DNA of 64,000 nt from an uncultured Methanomassiliicoccales archaeon (GTDB lineage Archaea; Thermoplasmatota; Thermoplasmata; Methanomassiliicoccales; Methanomethylophilaceae), in the NCBI GenBank assembly GCA_949298875.1, contig CASFYI010000033.1, forward strand, positions 1 to 64,000, given 5' to 3'. A model generated the notes under the pieces. It made no database searches. It worked only from the letters and a program-made list of their open reading frames with translations, and was not told the origin of the DNA. Position numbers and translations under genes: made by a program. Positions 32,961 through 41,982 of the stretch are shown in pieces (the stretch's first letter is position 1; each line of letters starts with the position of its first letter).

Positions 32961-33512
32961 ATGACAATAGCAGGGAAAATCGAAAGCACCATCGCTATAC
33001 CCGGCGGCGTGACGGTGTCCCAGGACGGAGGCGTCCTGACCGTCAAGGGCCCTAAGGGAGAACTTAGCAGAAACTTCGCGCACCCTGGAATCGACATGGC
33101 GGTCAAAGACGGGGAGGTCAGCGTCAGCTGCGAGTACCCCAGGATCAAGGACAAGGCTATGGTCGGAACCTATGTCGCGCATGTAAGGAACATGATCCAC
33201 GGCGTGACCGAGGGATACACCTACCACCTCAAGATCGTCTTCTCCCACTTCCCCATGAAGGTGACTGTGAAGGGAGACCGCGTCGAGATCAACAACTACA
33301 TGGGAGGCCACGCCCCCCGCTACGCCAACATCGTCAAGGGCTGCACCGTCAAGGTGAACGGCCAGGACGTCACCGTCGAGGGCATCGACATCGAGGCCTG
33401 CGGCCAGACCGCAGCCAACCTCGAGAGGGCGACATCCAGGCTCGGCTTCGACAAGAGAACGTTCCAGGACGGAATCTACATCGTCCAGAAGTCCCACAAG
33501 GTGAAAGAATGA
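32961..33512 (+). CDS. rpl6: Large ribosomal subunit protein uL6
   Basis: 183 residues, two related domains. GGVTVSQDGGVLTVKGPKGELSR at the N-terminus and HFPMKVTVKGDRVEINNYMGGHAPRYANI in the second domain, the archaeal form. It lies near the GTPase-associated centre. Starts 9 nt after uS8 and overlaps eL32 by 4 nt. Confidence 0.97.
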   Translation: MTIAGKIESTIAIPGGVTVSQDGGVLTVKGPKGELSRNFAHPGIDMAVKDGEVSVSCEYPRIKDKAMVGTYVAHVRNMIHGVTEGYTYHLKIVFSHFPMKVTVKGDRVEINNYMGGHAPRYANIVKGCTVKVNGQDVTVEGIDIEACGQTAANLERATSRLGFDKRTFQDGIYIVQKSHKVKE

Positions 33513-34174
33513 CTGTCAAGAATCTCACTGACCTGAACGGTCTCAGCGACAAGAACGTCGAGGAGCTGCAGGCCATCGGCATCACCAACGTGGCCGAGCT
33601 CAAGGAGGCCATCAACGACGACGCCAAGATCAAGACCGTCATCAAGGCCTGCTCGGGAGTCGGACCCAAGACCGTCGCCGCGTGGAAATCCGCCCTCGAG
33701 GAGGAGTCCGCGCCCGCCGAGGTCGTCGAGGAGTCCACCGAGGTCGTTGAGGCCGCACAGGGCGGATACGTCGTCAAGATCAAGCCCGAGCTCGACTCCG
33801 AGACCGCCGACGCTCTCGCCAAGAGGGCCATGATCTCCGGAAGGAGGCCGGCCTTCAAGAGGCAGGAGTGGTTCAGATACGCCAAGCTCGGCGAGAACTG
33901 GAGGAAGCCCAAGGGTATCCACTCCAAGATGAAGAGGGGCCTGAAGAGGCGCCCGCCCATGGTCGAGGTCGGATACCGCGGACCCGCAGAGGTCAGGGGA
34001 CTCCACCCCTCGGGATTCGAGGAGGTCATGGTCTACAACGTCGACGGGCTCGAGGGCATCGACCCCAAGAAGCAGGCCGTCCGCATCGGCGGCACCGTCG
34101 GAACCAAGAAGAGGATCGCCATCGAGGACAGGGCGGACGAGCTCGGAATCAGGGTCCTCAACAGGATGGTGTGA
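33509..34174 (+). CDS. rpl32e: Large ribosomal subunit protein eL32 with N-terminal helix-hairpin-helix extension
   Basis: 221 residues. The eL32 core (about residues 105-221: RRPAFKRQEWFRYAKLGENWRKPKGIHSKMKR, RSKVGYR-like VEVGYRGPAEVRGLHPSGFEEVMVYN) is preceded by about 85 extra residues with helix-hairpin-helix features (LTDLNGLSDKNVEELQAIGITNVAEL, ACSGVGPKTVAAW) and an acidic linker. Such an N-terminal addition is known in some euryarchaea. The role of the extension is unknown; binding to rRNA is likely. Confidence 0.94.
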   Translation: MTVKNLTDLNGLSDKNVEELQAIGITNVAELKEAINDDAKIKTVIKACSGVGPKTVAAWKSALEEESAPAEVVEESTEVVEAAQGGYVVKIKPELDSETADALAKRAMISGRRPAFKRQEWFRYAKLGENWRKPKGIHSKMKRGLKRRPPMVEVGYRGPAEVRGLHPSGFEEVMVYNVDGLEGIDPKKQAVRIGGTVGTKKRIAIEDRADELGIRVLNRMV

Positions 34175-34176
34175 GC

Positions 34177-34638
34177 ATGGCCGATCTTAGAAACCAGAGG
34201 AGGATGGCCGCGGAGATCCTCAAGTGCGGAGAGAACAGGGTCTGGATGAACCCGGACCGCCTCGACGAGGTCGAGGACTGCATCACCCGCGCCGATGTCC
34301 GCACCGCCATCGCGTCCGGCCTGATCAAGGCGAAGCCGAAGAACGGCACGTCCAAGGCCAGGATAAGGTACGCCGCCGGCCAGAAGGCCAGCGGAAAGAG
34401 GAAGGGCCCCGGATCCAGGAAGGGAACCGCCAACGCCCGCGTCCGTGACAAGGAGCGCTGGATGGCGACCATCAGGCCCATCCGCGACGAGCTCAAGGCC
34501 ATGAGGGCCAGCGGCGAGATCACCCCCGCCGTCTACAGGCTGTACTACAGGAAGGCCAAGGGAGGCATGTTCAAGTCCCGCAGGCACCTCAGGCAGCACA
34601 TGACGGCCGCAGGACACCTCAAGGAGGAGGAGAACTGA
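34177..34638 (+). CDS. rpl19e: Large ribosomal subunit protein eL19
   Basis: 153 residues. LRNQRRMAAEILKCGENRVWMNPDRLDEVEDCITRADVRT, basic GKRKGPGSRKGTANARV and the long C-terminal helix YYRKAKGGMFKSRRHLRQHM. Bridges the subunits. Its stop overlaps uL18 by one base. Confidence 0.97.
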   Translation: MADLRNQRRMAAEILKCGENRVWMNPDRLDEVEDCITRADVRTAIASGLIKAKPKNGTSKARIRYAAGQKASGKRKGPGSRKGTANARVRDKERWMATIRPIRDELKAMRASGEITPAVYRLYYRKAKGGMFKSRRHLRQHMTAAGHLKEEEN

Positions 34639-35138
34639 TGGCAACCGGTCCTAGATACAACGTAGCGTTCCGCAGGAGGAGAGAGGAGCGCACCAACTAC
34701 TACTCCCGCAAGAAACTGCTCTCTAGCCACGAGGCCAGGGCGGTCGTCAGGAGGTCCAACAAGAACGTCACCATCCAGTTCGCCGAGTTCGGCATGGAGG
34801 GCGACAGCATCCTCGCCTCCGCGAGCACCAGGGAGCTGGCCGGCATGGGCTGGACCCGCTCCTGCTCGTCCATCCCCGCCGCGTACCTCGTCGGGTACCT
34901 CGCCGGGAAGAGGGCGGTCAAGGCCGGCATCGAGTACGCTGTGCTCGACATCGGCATGCAGAAGGTCCAGCACGGCGGCGTCCTCTTCGCCACCGTCGCC
35001 GGAATGTGCGACGCCGGACTGGAGGTCCCCCACGGAGAGGACGTCCTCCCCGACGAGGACAGGATCCTCGGAAAGCACATCGACGAGGCCATCGAGGCCG
35101 AGATGAACGGCATCAAGCAGAAGATGGAGGCTGAGTGA
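34638..35138 (+). CDS. rpl18: Large ribosomal subunit protein uL18
   Basis: 166 residues. RYNVAFRRRREERTNYYSRKKLLSSHEARAVVRRSNKN and AYLVGYLAGKRAVKAGIEYAVLDIGMQ; binds 5S rRNA. Archaeal/eukaryotic-like length. Confidence 0.97.
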   Translation: MATGPRYNVAFRRRREERTNYYSRKKLLSSHEARAVVRRSNKNVTIQFAEFGMEGDSILASASTRELAGMGWTRSCSSIPAAYLVGYLAGKRAVKAGIEYAVLDIGMQKVQHGGVLFATVAGMCDAGLEVPHGEDVLPDEDRILGKHIDEAIEAEMNGIKQKMEAE

Positions 35139-35139
35139 A

Positions 35140-35814
35140 ATGGCAGACTGGGTTCCCAAGACTAGGCTGGGGCAGATGGTCCTCAACGGTGAGATCACCA
35201 ACATGAGCGACGCCCTGGCGACCAAGCTGCCCCTGCGCGAGCCCGAGATCGTGGACATCCTCCTCCCGGACCTGAAGGACGAGGTCATCGACCTCAACAT
35301 GGTCCAGAGGATGACCGACTCCGGAAGGAGGGTCAGGTTCGCGGTCACCTGCATCGTCGGAAACGGCGACGGGTTCATCGGAATCGGCAGGGCCAAAGGC
35401 AAGGAGGTCGGACCTTCTATCAAGAAGGCCATCGACAACGCCAAGCTGAACATGATCGAGATCAAGAGGGGCTGCGGCTCCTGGCAGTGCGGATGCGGAC
35501 AGGCCCACAGCCTTCCGTTCGAGGTCGTCGGATCCACCGGATCCGTCACCGTCACGCTCAAACCGGCACCCAGGGGTGTCTCCCTGGCCGTCGGCGACGT
35601 CGCCAAGAGCCTGCTGACCCTCGCCGGAGTCCACGACGCGTGGGGATTCGCCAGGGGCAACACGAAGACCAAGGTCAACTACGCGATGGCCACCTTCGAC
35701 GCCCTGAGGATGACCTCCCGCATGAGGGTCACCGAGGAGCAGGCAAAGGACCTGAACATCGTTTCCGGTCCCACCGGTGTCAGCTACGCCGAGTCCGAGC
35801 AGGAGGAGGAGTGA
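35140..35814 (+). CDS. rps5: Small ribosomal subunit protein uS5
   Basis: 224 residues. VQRMTDSGRRVRFAVTCIVGNGDGFIGIGRAKGKEVGPSIKKAIDNAK is the double-stranded RNA-binding domain (about 60-110). The second domain, GSTGSVTVTLKPAPRGVSLAVG to AMATFDALRM, follows. Shapes decoding accuracy at the mRNA entry. Confidence 0.97.
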   Translation: MADWVPKTRLGQMVLNGEITNMSDALATKLPLREPEIVDILLPDLKDEVIDLNMVQRMTDSGRRVRFAVTCIVGNGDGFIGIGRAKGKEVGPSIKKAIDNAKLNMIEIKRGCGSWQCGCGQAHSLPFEVVGSTGSVTVTLKPAPRGVSLAVGDVAKSLLTLAGVHDAWGFARGNTKTKVNYAMATFDALRMTSRMRVTEEQAKDLNIVSGPTGVSYAESEQEEE

Positions 35815-35816
35815 GC

Positions 35817-36281
35817 ATGGCGTACGCAGTCATCCGCGTCCGCGGAATTCCGGACGTCAACTACGACATCGAGCACACCATGGGCCTCCTGGGCCTCACC
35901 AGGGTCAACCACTGCGTGGTCGTCCCCGAGAACGCATCCACCAAGGGGATGCTCCAGAAGGTCAAGGACTACTGCACCTGGGGAGAGGTCGACCAGGAGA
36001 CCCTCGCCGCCATGATCCGCGCCCGCGGACGCGTGGCCGGCGACGACTCCGTCACCGATGACTACCTCAAGGAGAACTCCGAGTTCGCCACCGTCGAGGA
36101 CATGGCGAAAGCGATCATCGAGAACGACTACAAGATGAAGGACGTCGAGGGCGCCAAGCCCGTCTTCCGCCTCCACCCGCCCGTGAAGGGATACGAGGGC
36201 AACAAGCGCTCGTTCCAGAACGGCGGTGCCCTGGGATACAGGGGAGCGGAGATCAACGCCCTCATCAACAGGATGCTGTGA
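35817..36281 (+). CDS. rpl30: Large ribosomal subunit protein uL30
   Basis: 154 residues. AYAVIRVRGIPDVNYDIEHTMGLLGLTRVNHCVVV, KVKDYCTWGEVDQETL and PVKGYEGNKRSFQNGGALGYRG are the archaeal long-form pattern. Starts 2 nt after the uS5 stop. Confidence 0.97.
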   Translation: MAYAVIRVRGIPDVNYDIEHTMGLLGLTRVNHCVVVPENASTKGMLQKVKDYCTWGEVDQETLAAMIRARGRVAGDDSVTDDYLKENSEFATVEDMAKAIIENDYKMKDVEGAKPVFRLHPPVKGYEGNKRSFQNGGALGYRGAEINALINRML

Positions 36282-36291
36282 GGTGCGAGGA

Positions 36292-36726
36292 ATGCCAAGC
36301 AGAACCAAGAAGTTCAGGGGCTACAGGACCCACGGCCGCGGCAAGAAATCCGGCCGCGGTGCCGGTATCATCGGCGGTCACGGACAGGCCGGACTGGGCA
36401 AGACCGGTAAGATCGGGATGCTCAAGTACGACAGGGACCACTACGGCCGCCACGGGTTCAAGAGACCCCAGTGCATGGTGCAGGCCAACCGCACCATCAA
36501 CGTGGGCGAACTCTCCGAGCAGATCGAGAGGTTCGTTTCCATGGGCTTCGCCAAGAAGGAGGGGGAGGCGTACACCGTCGACCTCTCCCAGGCGGGCATC
36601 GACAAGCTCCTCGGCAACGGGAACATCGACATCGCGGTAAACGTCACGGTCGCCGAGGCGTCCGAGAAGGCCCGCGAGAAGATCTCCGGTGCCGGGGGTT
36701 CGATCGCTGAAGCAGCCGCTGAGTGA
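36292..36726 (+). CDS. rpl15: Large ribosomal subunit protein uL15
   Basis: 144 residues. The glycine-rich basic N-terminus FRGYRTHGRGKKSGRGAGIIGGHGQAG is diagnostic, followed by the globular part ending SIAEAAAE. Last ribosomal gene of the run. Start 13 nt after the uL30 stop behind TGAGGTGCGAGG. Confidence 0.97.
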   Translation: MPSRTKKFRGYRTHGRGKKSGRGAGIIGGHGQAGLGKTGKIGMLKYDRDHYGRHGFKRPQCMVQANRTINVGELSEQIERFVSMGFAKKEGEAYTVDLSQAGIDKLLGNGNIDIAVNVTVAEASEKAREKISGAGGSIAEAAAE

Positions 36727-36752
36727 GATCACTGTCGGGAGTGTAGATAGGG

Positions 36753-38291
36753 ATGGAAGAGACACCGAGCCTGTTGTACAAGGTAAAACCCTTGAGCGAC
36801 AGGCTACCCTCCGTCAAACGTCCTGAGGGGCACGTGCACTTCAGGACTAAGATGATGTGGGTCATCATCATATTGGTCCTCTACTTCGTGATGACCAATG
36901 TGTACCTGTACGGCTTGGACCAGTCCGAGTCGCTGGACATATTCGCACAGTATAGGACCATCATGGCAGGAGCTTCCGGTTCCATACTGCAACTCGGCAT
37001 CGGGCCGATCGTAACGGCTTCCATCATCATGCAGCTGTTCGTCGGCGCGAAGATCATCAAACTCGACCTCACAAGGCGCGAGGACAAGGCCTGCTATCAG
37101 TCGGTGCTCAAGCTGCTCGTCATCGTCATGATCCTCTTCGAGGCTATCCCCCAGGTATTCGGATACCTGGTCCCCTCGGACGGGGCCGTCGATGCACTGG
37201 GCAGCGCGGGCGCCAAGATACTGCTGATCGTCCAGCTGTTCGCAGGATCGTACATCCTGTTCATGATGGACGAGGTGGTGTCCAAATGGGGAATAGGCAG
37301 CGGAATATCGCTGTTCATCGCTGCTGGCGTGGCCCAGTCGCTGTTCACGGGAGCCCTAAACTGGTATCCCGTGGACACGTCTGCGGCCATGAGCCTCAGC
37401 AACCCCCCTGCGGGTACCATCCCGATGGCGCTGTACTACGTGTTCAACGCATCCCCGGACCAGTGGGCCGGAGGCTACTACGAGCAGGTGTTCCTGAACA
37501 ACAACAACCCGATGATCGCCCTGGTGGGAACCATAGCGATCTTCCTGGTCGTCGCGTATCTGGAATCCTCCCGTATCGAGCTGCCGCTGGCACATGGCAA
37601 CGCCAGGGGTGCGAGGGGCCGCTACCCGATCAAGCTGATGTACGCGAGCAACATCCCGGTCATCCTGATGTCCTCGCTGCTCGCCATCGTCAGCATGACC
37701 GCGCTGCTGCTCTTCAGCAACGACTTCCTCAGCCAGATCCCCCTGCTCGGAGGAAACGCCAGCATCGGCTACTTCGAGGACGGGTCGACCACGGCCGCGG
37801 GAGGTATAGCGTGGTACCTGTCGGCGCCCACCGGACTGAACAGCTGGCTCATGCCCATACTCGATCCGGCGTACTACGGCAACGGACACAATGCGATACA
37901 GAACCTGGCTCACGTGGCCATCTACTTCACGGTGATGGTCATGGGATCCATCATGTTCGCCAAGTTCTGGGTGGACACCACGAACCTCGGTCCGGAATCG
38001 GTGGCCAACCAGATCCAGCGCAGCGGCATGCAGATCCCCGGATTCAGGCGCGACCCCCGCGTCCTCAAGAGGGTGCTGGAGAGGTACATCCCCACCATCA
38101 CCATCATGTCAGGAGCGATGGTCGGTGCCCTGGCCGCAGGAGCCGACATGGTCGGAACCACGGGTAACGCGAGCGGTACGGGAGTGCTGCTGTGCGTGGG
38201 AATCATCATCCACCTCTACGAGGCCATGGGTCGCGAGCAGATGATGGAGATGAACCCGGTGATGCGCGGATTCTTCGGAAACGGAGAGTGA
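36753..38291 (+). CDS. secY: Protein translocase subunit SecY
   Basis: 512 residues, about ten membrane helices, forming the Sec61/SecYEG channel. The plug and pore region LDIFAQYRTIMAGASGSILQLGIGPIVTASIIMQL (residues about 58-92) and the C-terminal MVGALAAGADMVGTTGNASGTGVLL are diagnostic. It follows uL15 by 26 nt, the usual archaeal position. The adk gene usually found next to it is at 55467-56093 here. Confidence 0.97.
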   Translation: MEETPSLLYKVKPLSDRLPSVKRPEGHVHFRTKMMWVIIILVLYFVMTNVYLYGLDQSESLDIFAQYRTIMAGASGSILQLGIGPIVTASIIMQLFVGAKIIKLDLTRREDKACYQSVLKLLVIVMILFEAIPQVFGYLVPSDGAVDALGSAGAKILLIVQLFAGSYILFMMDEVVSKWGIGSGISLFIAAGVAQSLFTGALNWYPVDTSAAMSLSNPPAGTIPMALYYVFNASPDQWAGGYYEQVFLNNNNPMIALVGTIAIFLVVAYLESSRIELPLAHGNARGARGRYPIKLMYASNIPVILMSSLLAIVSMTALLLFSNDFLSQIPLLGGNASIGYFEDGSTTAAGGIAWYLSAPTGLNSWLMPILDPAYYGNGHNAIQNLAHVAIYFTVMVMGSIMFAKFWVDTTNLGPESVANQIQRSGMQIPGFRRDPRVLKRVLERYIPTITIMSGAMVGALAAGADMVGTTGNASGTGVLLCVGIIIHLYEAMGREQMMEMNPVMRGFFGNGE

Positions 38292-38295
38292 TCGA

Positions 38296-39033
38296 GTGCC
38301 CAACCCAGGCAGTCCACAGAGCATGCAGCAGGTCCAGAACCAGGCCCCGCCGATGTCGTCCAAGACGATGATCGGCATGATGCTGGTCCTGGTCATCATG
38401 ATGGTCGTCATGATGTTCAGGGCCCAGATCGGCCAGGCCCTGGACTTCGTGTTCAGGTACATCGCCTTCGACGGACAGTATCCGGTCCTGACGCTGATAA
38501 TCGCCGGCCTGATCATGATCACGGTCAGCACCATCGTCAGGAGTCTGATGACCGATCCGATCAAGATGGCCAGGAACCAGCAGATCCAGAGCGACTTCAA
38601 CAGGGAGTTCCGCCAGGCAAGGGTGGAGAACAACCTGTTCAAGATGAAGAAGCTCCAGGAGATGCAGCCGCAGATCATGGCCATGTCCATGGAGGCAAGC
38701 ACGCAGCAGATGAAGACCATGCCCATAACCATGATCTTCCTGCTTCCCGTGTACGCCTGGGTATGGTACTTCCTGCTGGCGGATCCCGCCCTGGGGAACG
38801 GAGTGGACCCCGTCTACTTTTCCCTGGAGAACCCTCCGCTGGCGGACATCCCCTGGTCCATGGGCTACGACCTGAACACCTATCTGCTCGGGTTCATGCC
38901 CTCGTGGATCATCATCTACACCATGGTGAGCATGCCGATCGGACAGATCGAGAACAGGCTGATCAGGTTCATCTTCCTGAGGAAGCACCTCAGGCAGCTG
39001 GACCTCGAGGTCAAGAAGGCTGAGATCGAATGA
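38296..39033 (+). CDS. EMC3/TMCO1-family membrane insertase (DUF106)
   Basis: 245 residues from GTG 38296. Three membrane helices: about residues 24-46, 55-75 and a C-terminal pair around 145-165 and 195-215, with a cytoplasmic coiled-coil-prone segment (ARNQQIQSDFNREFRQARVENNLFKMKKLQEMQ) between. This is the archaeal Oxa1-superfamily (YidC-like) protein, which inserts membrane proteins at the ribosome and SecY. Overlaps cmk by 4 nt. Confidence 0.92.
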   Translation: MPNPGSPQSMQQVQNQAPPMSSKTMIGMMLVLVIMMVVMMFRAQIGQALDFVFRYIAFDGQYPVLTLIIAGLIMITVSTIVRSLMTDPIKMARNQQIQSDFNREFRQARVENNLFKMKKLQEMQPQIMAMSMEASTQQMKTMPITMIFLLPVYAWVWYFLLADPALGNGVDPVYFSLENPPLADIPWSMGYDLNTYLLGFMPSWIIIYTMVSMPIGQIENRLIRFIFLRKHLRQLDLEVKKAEIE

Positions 39034-39572
39034 GAATAACCATAAGCGGTCCTCCGGGATCAGGCAAGACCACCGCCTGCAGCAAGCTGTCGGAGACGCT
39101 CGGCCTCGAGGCCGTCGTCTTCGGCAGGATCTTCAGGGAGCTGGCCGCAGAGAAACACCTTACCCTCACCCAGCTCGGCGAGCTGGCGGAGAGGGACCCT
39201 TCTATCGACAACATGATCGACGAGAGGATCCTCCAGATGGCCAGGACCCACGAGGACCTGATCCTCGAGTCCAGGCTGTCCGCGTACATGCTCTCCCGCA
39301 ACGGCATCGAGGCGTTCAAGATCCACATCTGCGCCAGTCCCGAGGTCAGGATGCAGAGGGTCGGTCTGCGCGAGGGCGAGACCCTCGAGGAGGCCACCGC
39401 CGCCACCGTGGAGAGGCAGAGGTCCGAAGCCAAGCGCTACAAGCAGTGGTACGGCATCGACATCGAGGATCTGAGCGTCTACGACCTCGTGATCAACACC
39501 GACGACATGGACCCGGACCAGGTGCTCGATACCATCCTGGAGGGTCTGAATGCCTGGCAGGCTGGTCATTAA
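39030..39572 (+). CDS. cmk: Cytidylate kinase
   Basis: 180 residues, archaeal short form. P-loop ISGPPGSGKTT at residues 5-14, LESRLSAYML, and the lid region RQRSEAKRYKQWYGIDIEDLSVYDLVINT. Phosphorylates CMP/dCMP with ATP. Start overlaps the upstream stop by 4 nt; its 3' end overlaps the Cbf5 gene by 23 nt in another frame, longer than other junctions here. Confidence 0.95.
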   Translation: MRITISGPPGSGKTTACSKLSETLGLEAVVFGRIFRELAAEKHLTLTQLGELAERDPSIDNMIDERILQMARTHEDLILESRLSAYMLSRNGIEAFKIHICASPEVRMQRVGLREGETLEEATAATVERQRSEAKRYKQWYGIDIEDLSVYDLVINTDDMDPDQVLDTILEGLNAWQAGH

Positions 39573-40560
39573 GGATCCGGACGCGGTCCCCGACCGCTGG
39601 GGCGTGAGGCCCTCCGACCGCACCCTGGGGGAGCTCCTCCGGGGCGGTGTCATAATCCTCGACAAGCCCCGCGGCCCCACCTCCCACCAGGCCACCGCTT
39701 GGGCGAGGGACGCGCTGGGCATGGAGAAGGCCGGCCACGGGGGCACGCTGGACCCGTATGTGAGCGGGGTCCTGCCGATAACCCTGGGCAAGGCAGTCAG
39801 GCTGACCGATGTGGTGCTCTCCTCGGACAAGGAGTACGTGTGCCTGATGAGGCTGCACGGCGACAGGCCGGAGGCCAGGGTCAGGGAGGTGATGTCCCGC
39901 TTCGTCGGGAAGATATACCAGCTCCCTCCGGTCCGTTCGGCGGTGAAGAGGCAGCTGAGGATCCGCACCATACATGAGCTGGAGGTCCTGGACGTCAGCG
40001 GCAGGGATGTCCTGTTCCGCGTCCACTGCGATGCCGGCACATACGTCCGCACGCTCTGCGTGGATGTCGGGGATGTCCTGGGATGCGGCGCGAGCATGAC
40101 CGAGCTCAGGCGCACGAGGTCCGGCAGGATGACGGAGGCGCGCGCCCACACGCTGCAGGAGATCAGGGACGCGTATGTGTTCTGGCAGCAGTACGGGCAC
40201 GGGGAGTACCTGAGGGACATGATCCTCCCGCTGGAGGTCCTGGTGGAGCCGCTGCCGAAGGTCGTCGTCAAGGCGACCGCGGTGGATGCCGTCTGTCACG
40301 GCGCCGATCTCGCCATCAAGGGTGTCCATATGCTCGACGAGGGCATCAGGAAGAACGCGCTCGTCGCCATGATGACCGCGCGCGGAGAGCTCGTCGGCCT
40401 CGGGAGGATGGCGATGTCAACCGACCGTGTCCTTTCGGCGAGGTCCGGCGTCGCGGTCGAGACGACCAGGGTCATCATGGACCCGGGTCACTACCCTCGC
40501 ATGTGGAGGTACTCCACAGACATCGAGGAGCTCAGGTCGCCCGACCAGTTCCCGGAGTGA
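39550..40560 (+). CDS. cbf5: tRNA/rRNA pseudouridine synthase Cbf5 (TruB family)
   Basis: 336 residues. Catalytic Asp68 in HGGTLDPYVSGVLPITLGKAVRL, the TruB core with YQLPPVRSAVKRQLRIRTI, and a C-terminal PUA domain (about residues 250-330; VVVKATAVDAVCHGADLAIKGV). In archaea it works with Nop10, Gar1, L7Ae and H/ACA RNAs, and also makes Psi55 in tRNA. The eL34 and eL14 genes sometimes found beside it are not in the cluster. Confidence 0.95.
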   Translation: MPGRLVIKDPDAVPDRWGVRPSDRTLGELLRGGVIILDKPRGPTSHQATAWARDALGMEKAGHGGTLDPYVSGVLPITLGKAVRLTDVVLSSDKEYVCLMRLHGDRPEARVREVMSRFVGKIYQLPPVRSAVKRQLRIRTIHELEVLDVSGRDVLFRVHCDAGTYVRTLCVDVGDVLGCGASMTELRRTRSGRMTEARAHTLQEIRDAYVFWQQYGHGEYLRDMILPLEVLVEPLPKVVVKATAVDAVCHGADLAIKGVHMLDEGIRKNALVAMMTARGELVGLGRMAMSTDRVLSARSGVAVETTRVIMDPGHYPRMWRYSTDIEELRSPDQFPE

Positions 40561-40597
40561 AGCAGTTTTATCCTGGCACCGTCTTCCGGATGCAGGG

Positions 40598-40936
40598 ATG
40601 CCAATGTTCGGCGGTAGGGAGACAGTGTTCGGTCCGGAGACCGTTTCTGTCGGCGATTTCGACATCACGGTCGACGGATGCTACAGGAACGTCGTCCCGA
40701 TCGCTCTCGATGTGAAGCCCCGGCGCATGCTGAGGGTCAGGATAAGCTCGGACCATCCGGTCGACGTGGTGATCGCCAGGGAGGACCGCTCCTCGGCGTG
40801 CCACAAGGAGGGCGTCCTGGAGGCTACGTTCGGGCCCTTCGAGACCGGCAAATCCCGCAGCATGGGGATACTCCTCGGAGTGTTCCGCGGGGACAAGGCT
40901 TCCGTCACCGTCGAGGCGTGGACTGATAAGGAATGA
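40598..40936 (+). CDS. Hypothetical beta-rich protein
   Basis: 112 residues, no family recognised. The sequence alternates strands (RMLRVRISSDHPVDVVIARED, SRSMGILLGVFRGDKASVTVEAW) and resembles a small beta-sandwich, perhaps GOLD-like; this is a guess from pattern only. There is no signal peptide. It is followed by a polytopic membrane protein with a 4-nt overlap, so the two probably work together. A TATA-like TTTTAT lies at about 40566. Confidence 0.6.
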   Translation: MPMFGGRETVFGPETVSVGDFDITVDGCYRNVVPIALDVKPRRMLRVRISSDHPVDVVIAREDRSSACHKEGVLEATFGPFETGKSRSMGILLGVFRGDKASVTVEAWTDKE

Positions 40937-41982
40937 AGGGCGGCGCAGACACACTGCTCGACAGGGACGGGAGGATCCGTGTGGTCATCCTCGCGGTCTC
41001 GATCCTCGTCTCGGTCATACTGGCCGTCGTCCTGCCATCCGTGGTCGACGGCATCGATTTCTACGAGTCGTCCGCGGCCATTGCCGCGCCCTTCGTCGTC
41101 CTCGGCATCTGGGACATGCTGGTCAGGGGGAGATGGATCCCCCTGGGGATATCCGCGGTCGTCTCAGTCGTCCTGTATCTCCTGGATTGGAGGTTCGGGG
41201 CCGTCTCGGCCATGCTCCTCATGGGGTCCGTCGGTGTGGCATCCGCCGTGGACCTGGCGTCCCGGAGGTTCGCCCTCACGGTGCTCGAATCCGTGGAGCA
41301 CGGCCGCACGAGGCCCGCTCCCACGGTCATGGACCGCGTCATGCTGTTCCTATTCGATGTGCCGCCGGGCCTGGATGCCCGCAACATGAGGATGAATCGC
41401 ACCATCGTGAGGGATCGCGCGCCCCTGGGGCAGGCCCTCATGTCCATGATCCCAGCCCTCGTCCTCATGACGTTCCTGTGGATGTTCGTCACGGCCAACG
41501 TCGGTTTCCGCTCCGATGTCGGGGACAACTCGATGCTGGCCGTCGCCGTGTCCATGTACATAGCCGCCGCCTCCCTCCTGAGCTTCTCCATCGCGACGAT
41601 GGATGTGCGCATAGAGCATGCGGGAGCGACCTTCAGGCTCTTCGACGGTCTGATCGGCACGGCCAAGAGGATGGCTGTCCCGGCACTTCTGGCACTCGTG
41701 ATACTCCTCTACGCGGCCGACCCGGGGTGGAACGCGGTCTCGCTCATCGTCATCAGCGCCGTCTTCTGCGTGGCGCTGATGCTCCTGTCGCTGGCGGTCC
41801 GCATAATGTCAGACGAGGCCCCGTTCGTCGAGGACGTCTCGAAGGGGTGGTCCGCCGGCCATCCGGTGGACTTCTACGCGGGGTTCGACGGAAGGGACGG
41901 CAGGCATCCGCTGAACGACGGGGTCCCGGGGACCCCGGTGCGTCCGGCAGAGTCCTGCTTCGACCCTCAGAGGAAGAACTGA
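40933..41982 (+). CDS. Hypothetical polytopic membrane protein
   Basis: 349 residues with about eight membrane helices: roughly 15-39, 46-64, 68-86, 88-109, 164-190, 200-224, 247-264 and 268-294, and a hydrophilic C-terminal tail of about 50 residues. No motif identifies a family. It is translationally coupled to the upstream beta-rich protein. The last 16 nt overlap the 3' end of the convergent gene at 41967. Confidence 0.65.
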   Translation: MKGGADTLLDRDGRIRVVILAVSILVSVILAVVLPSVVDGIDFYESSAAIAAPFVVLGIWDMLVRGRWIPLGISAVVSVVLYLLDWRFGAVSAMLLMGSVGVASAVDLASRRFALTVLESVEHGRTRPAPTVMDRVMLFLFDVPPGLDARNMRMNRTIVRDRAPLGQALMSMIPALVLMTFLWMFVTANVGFRSDVGDNSMLAVAVSMYIAAASLLSFSIATMDVRIEHAGATFRLFDGLIGTAKRMAVPALLALVILLYAADPGWNAVSLIVISAVFCVALMLLSLAVRIMSDEAPFVEDVSKGWSAGHPVDFYAGFDGRDGRHPLNDGVPGTPVRPAESCFDPQRKN

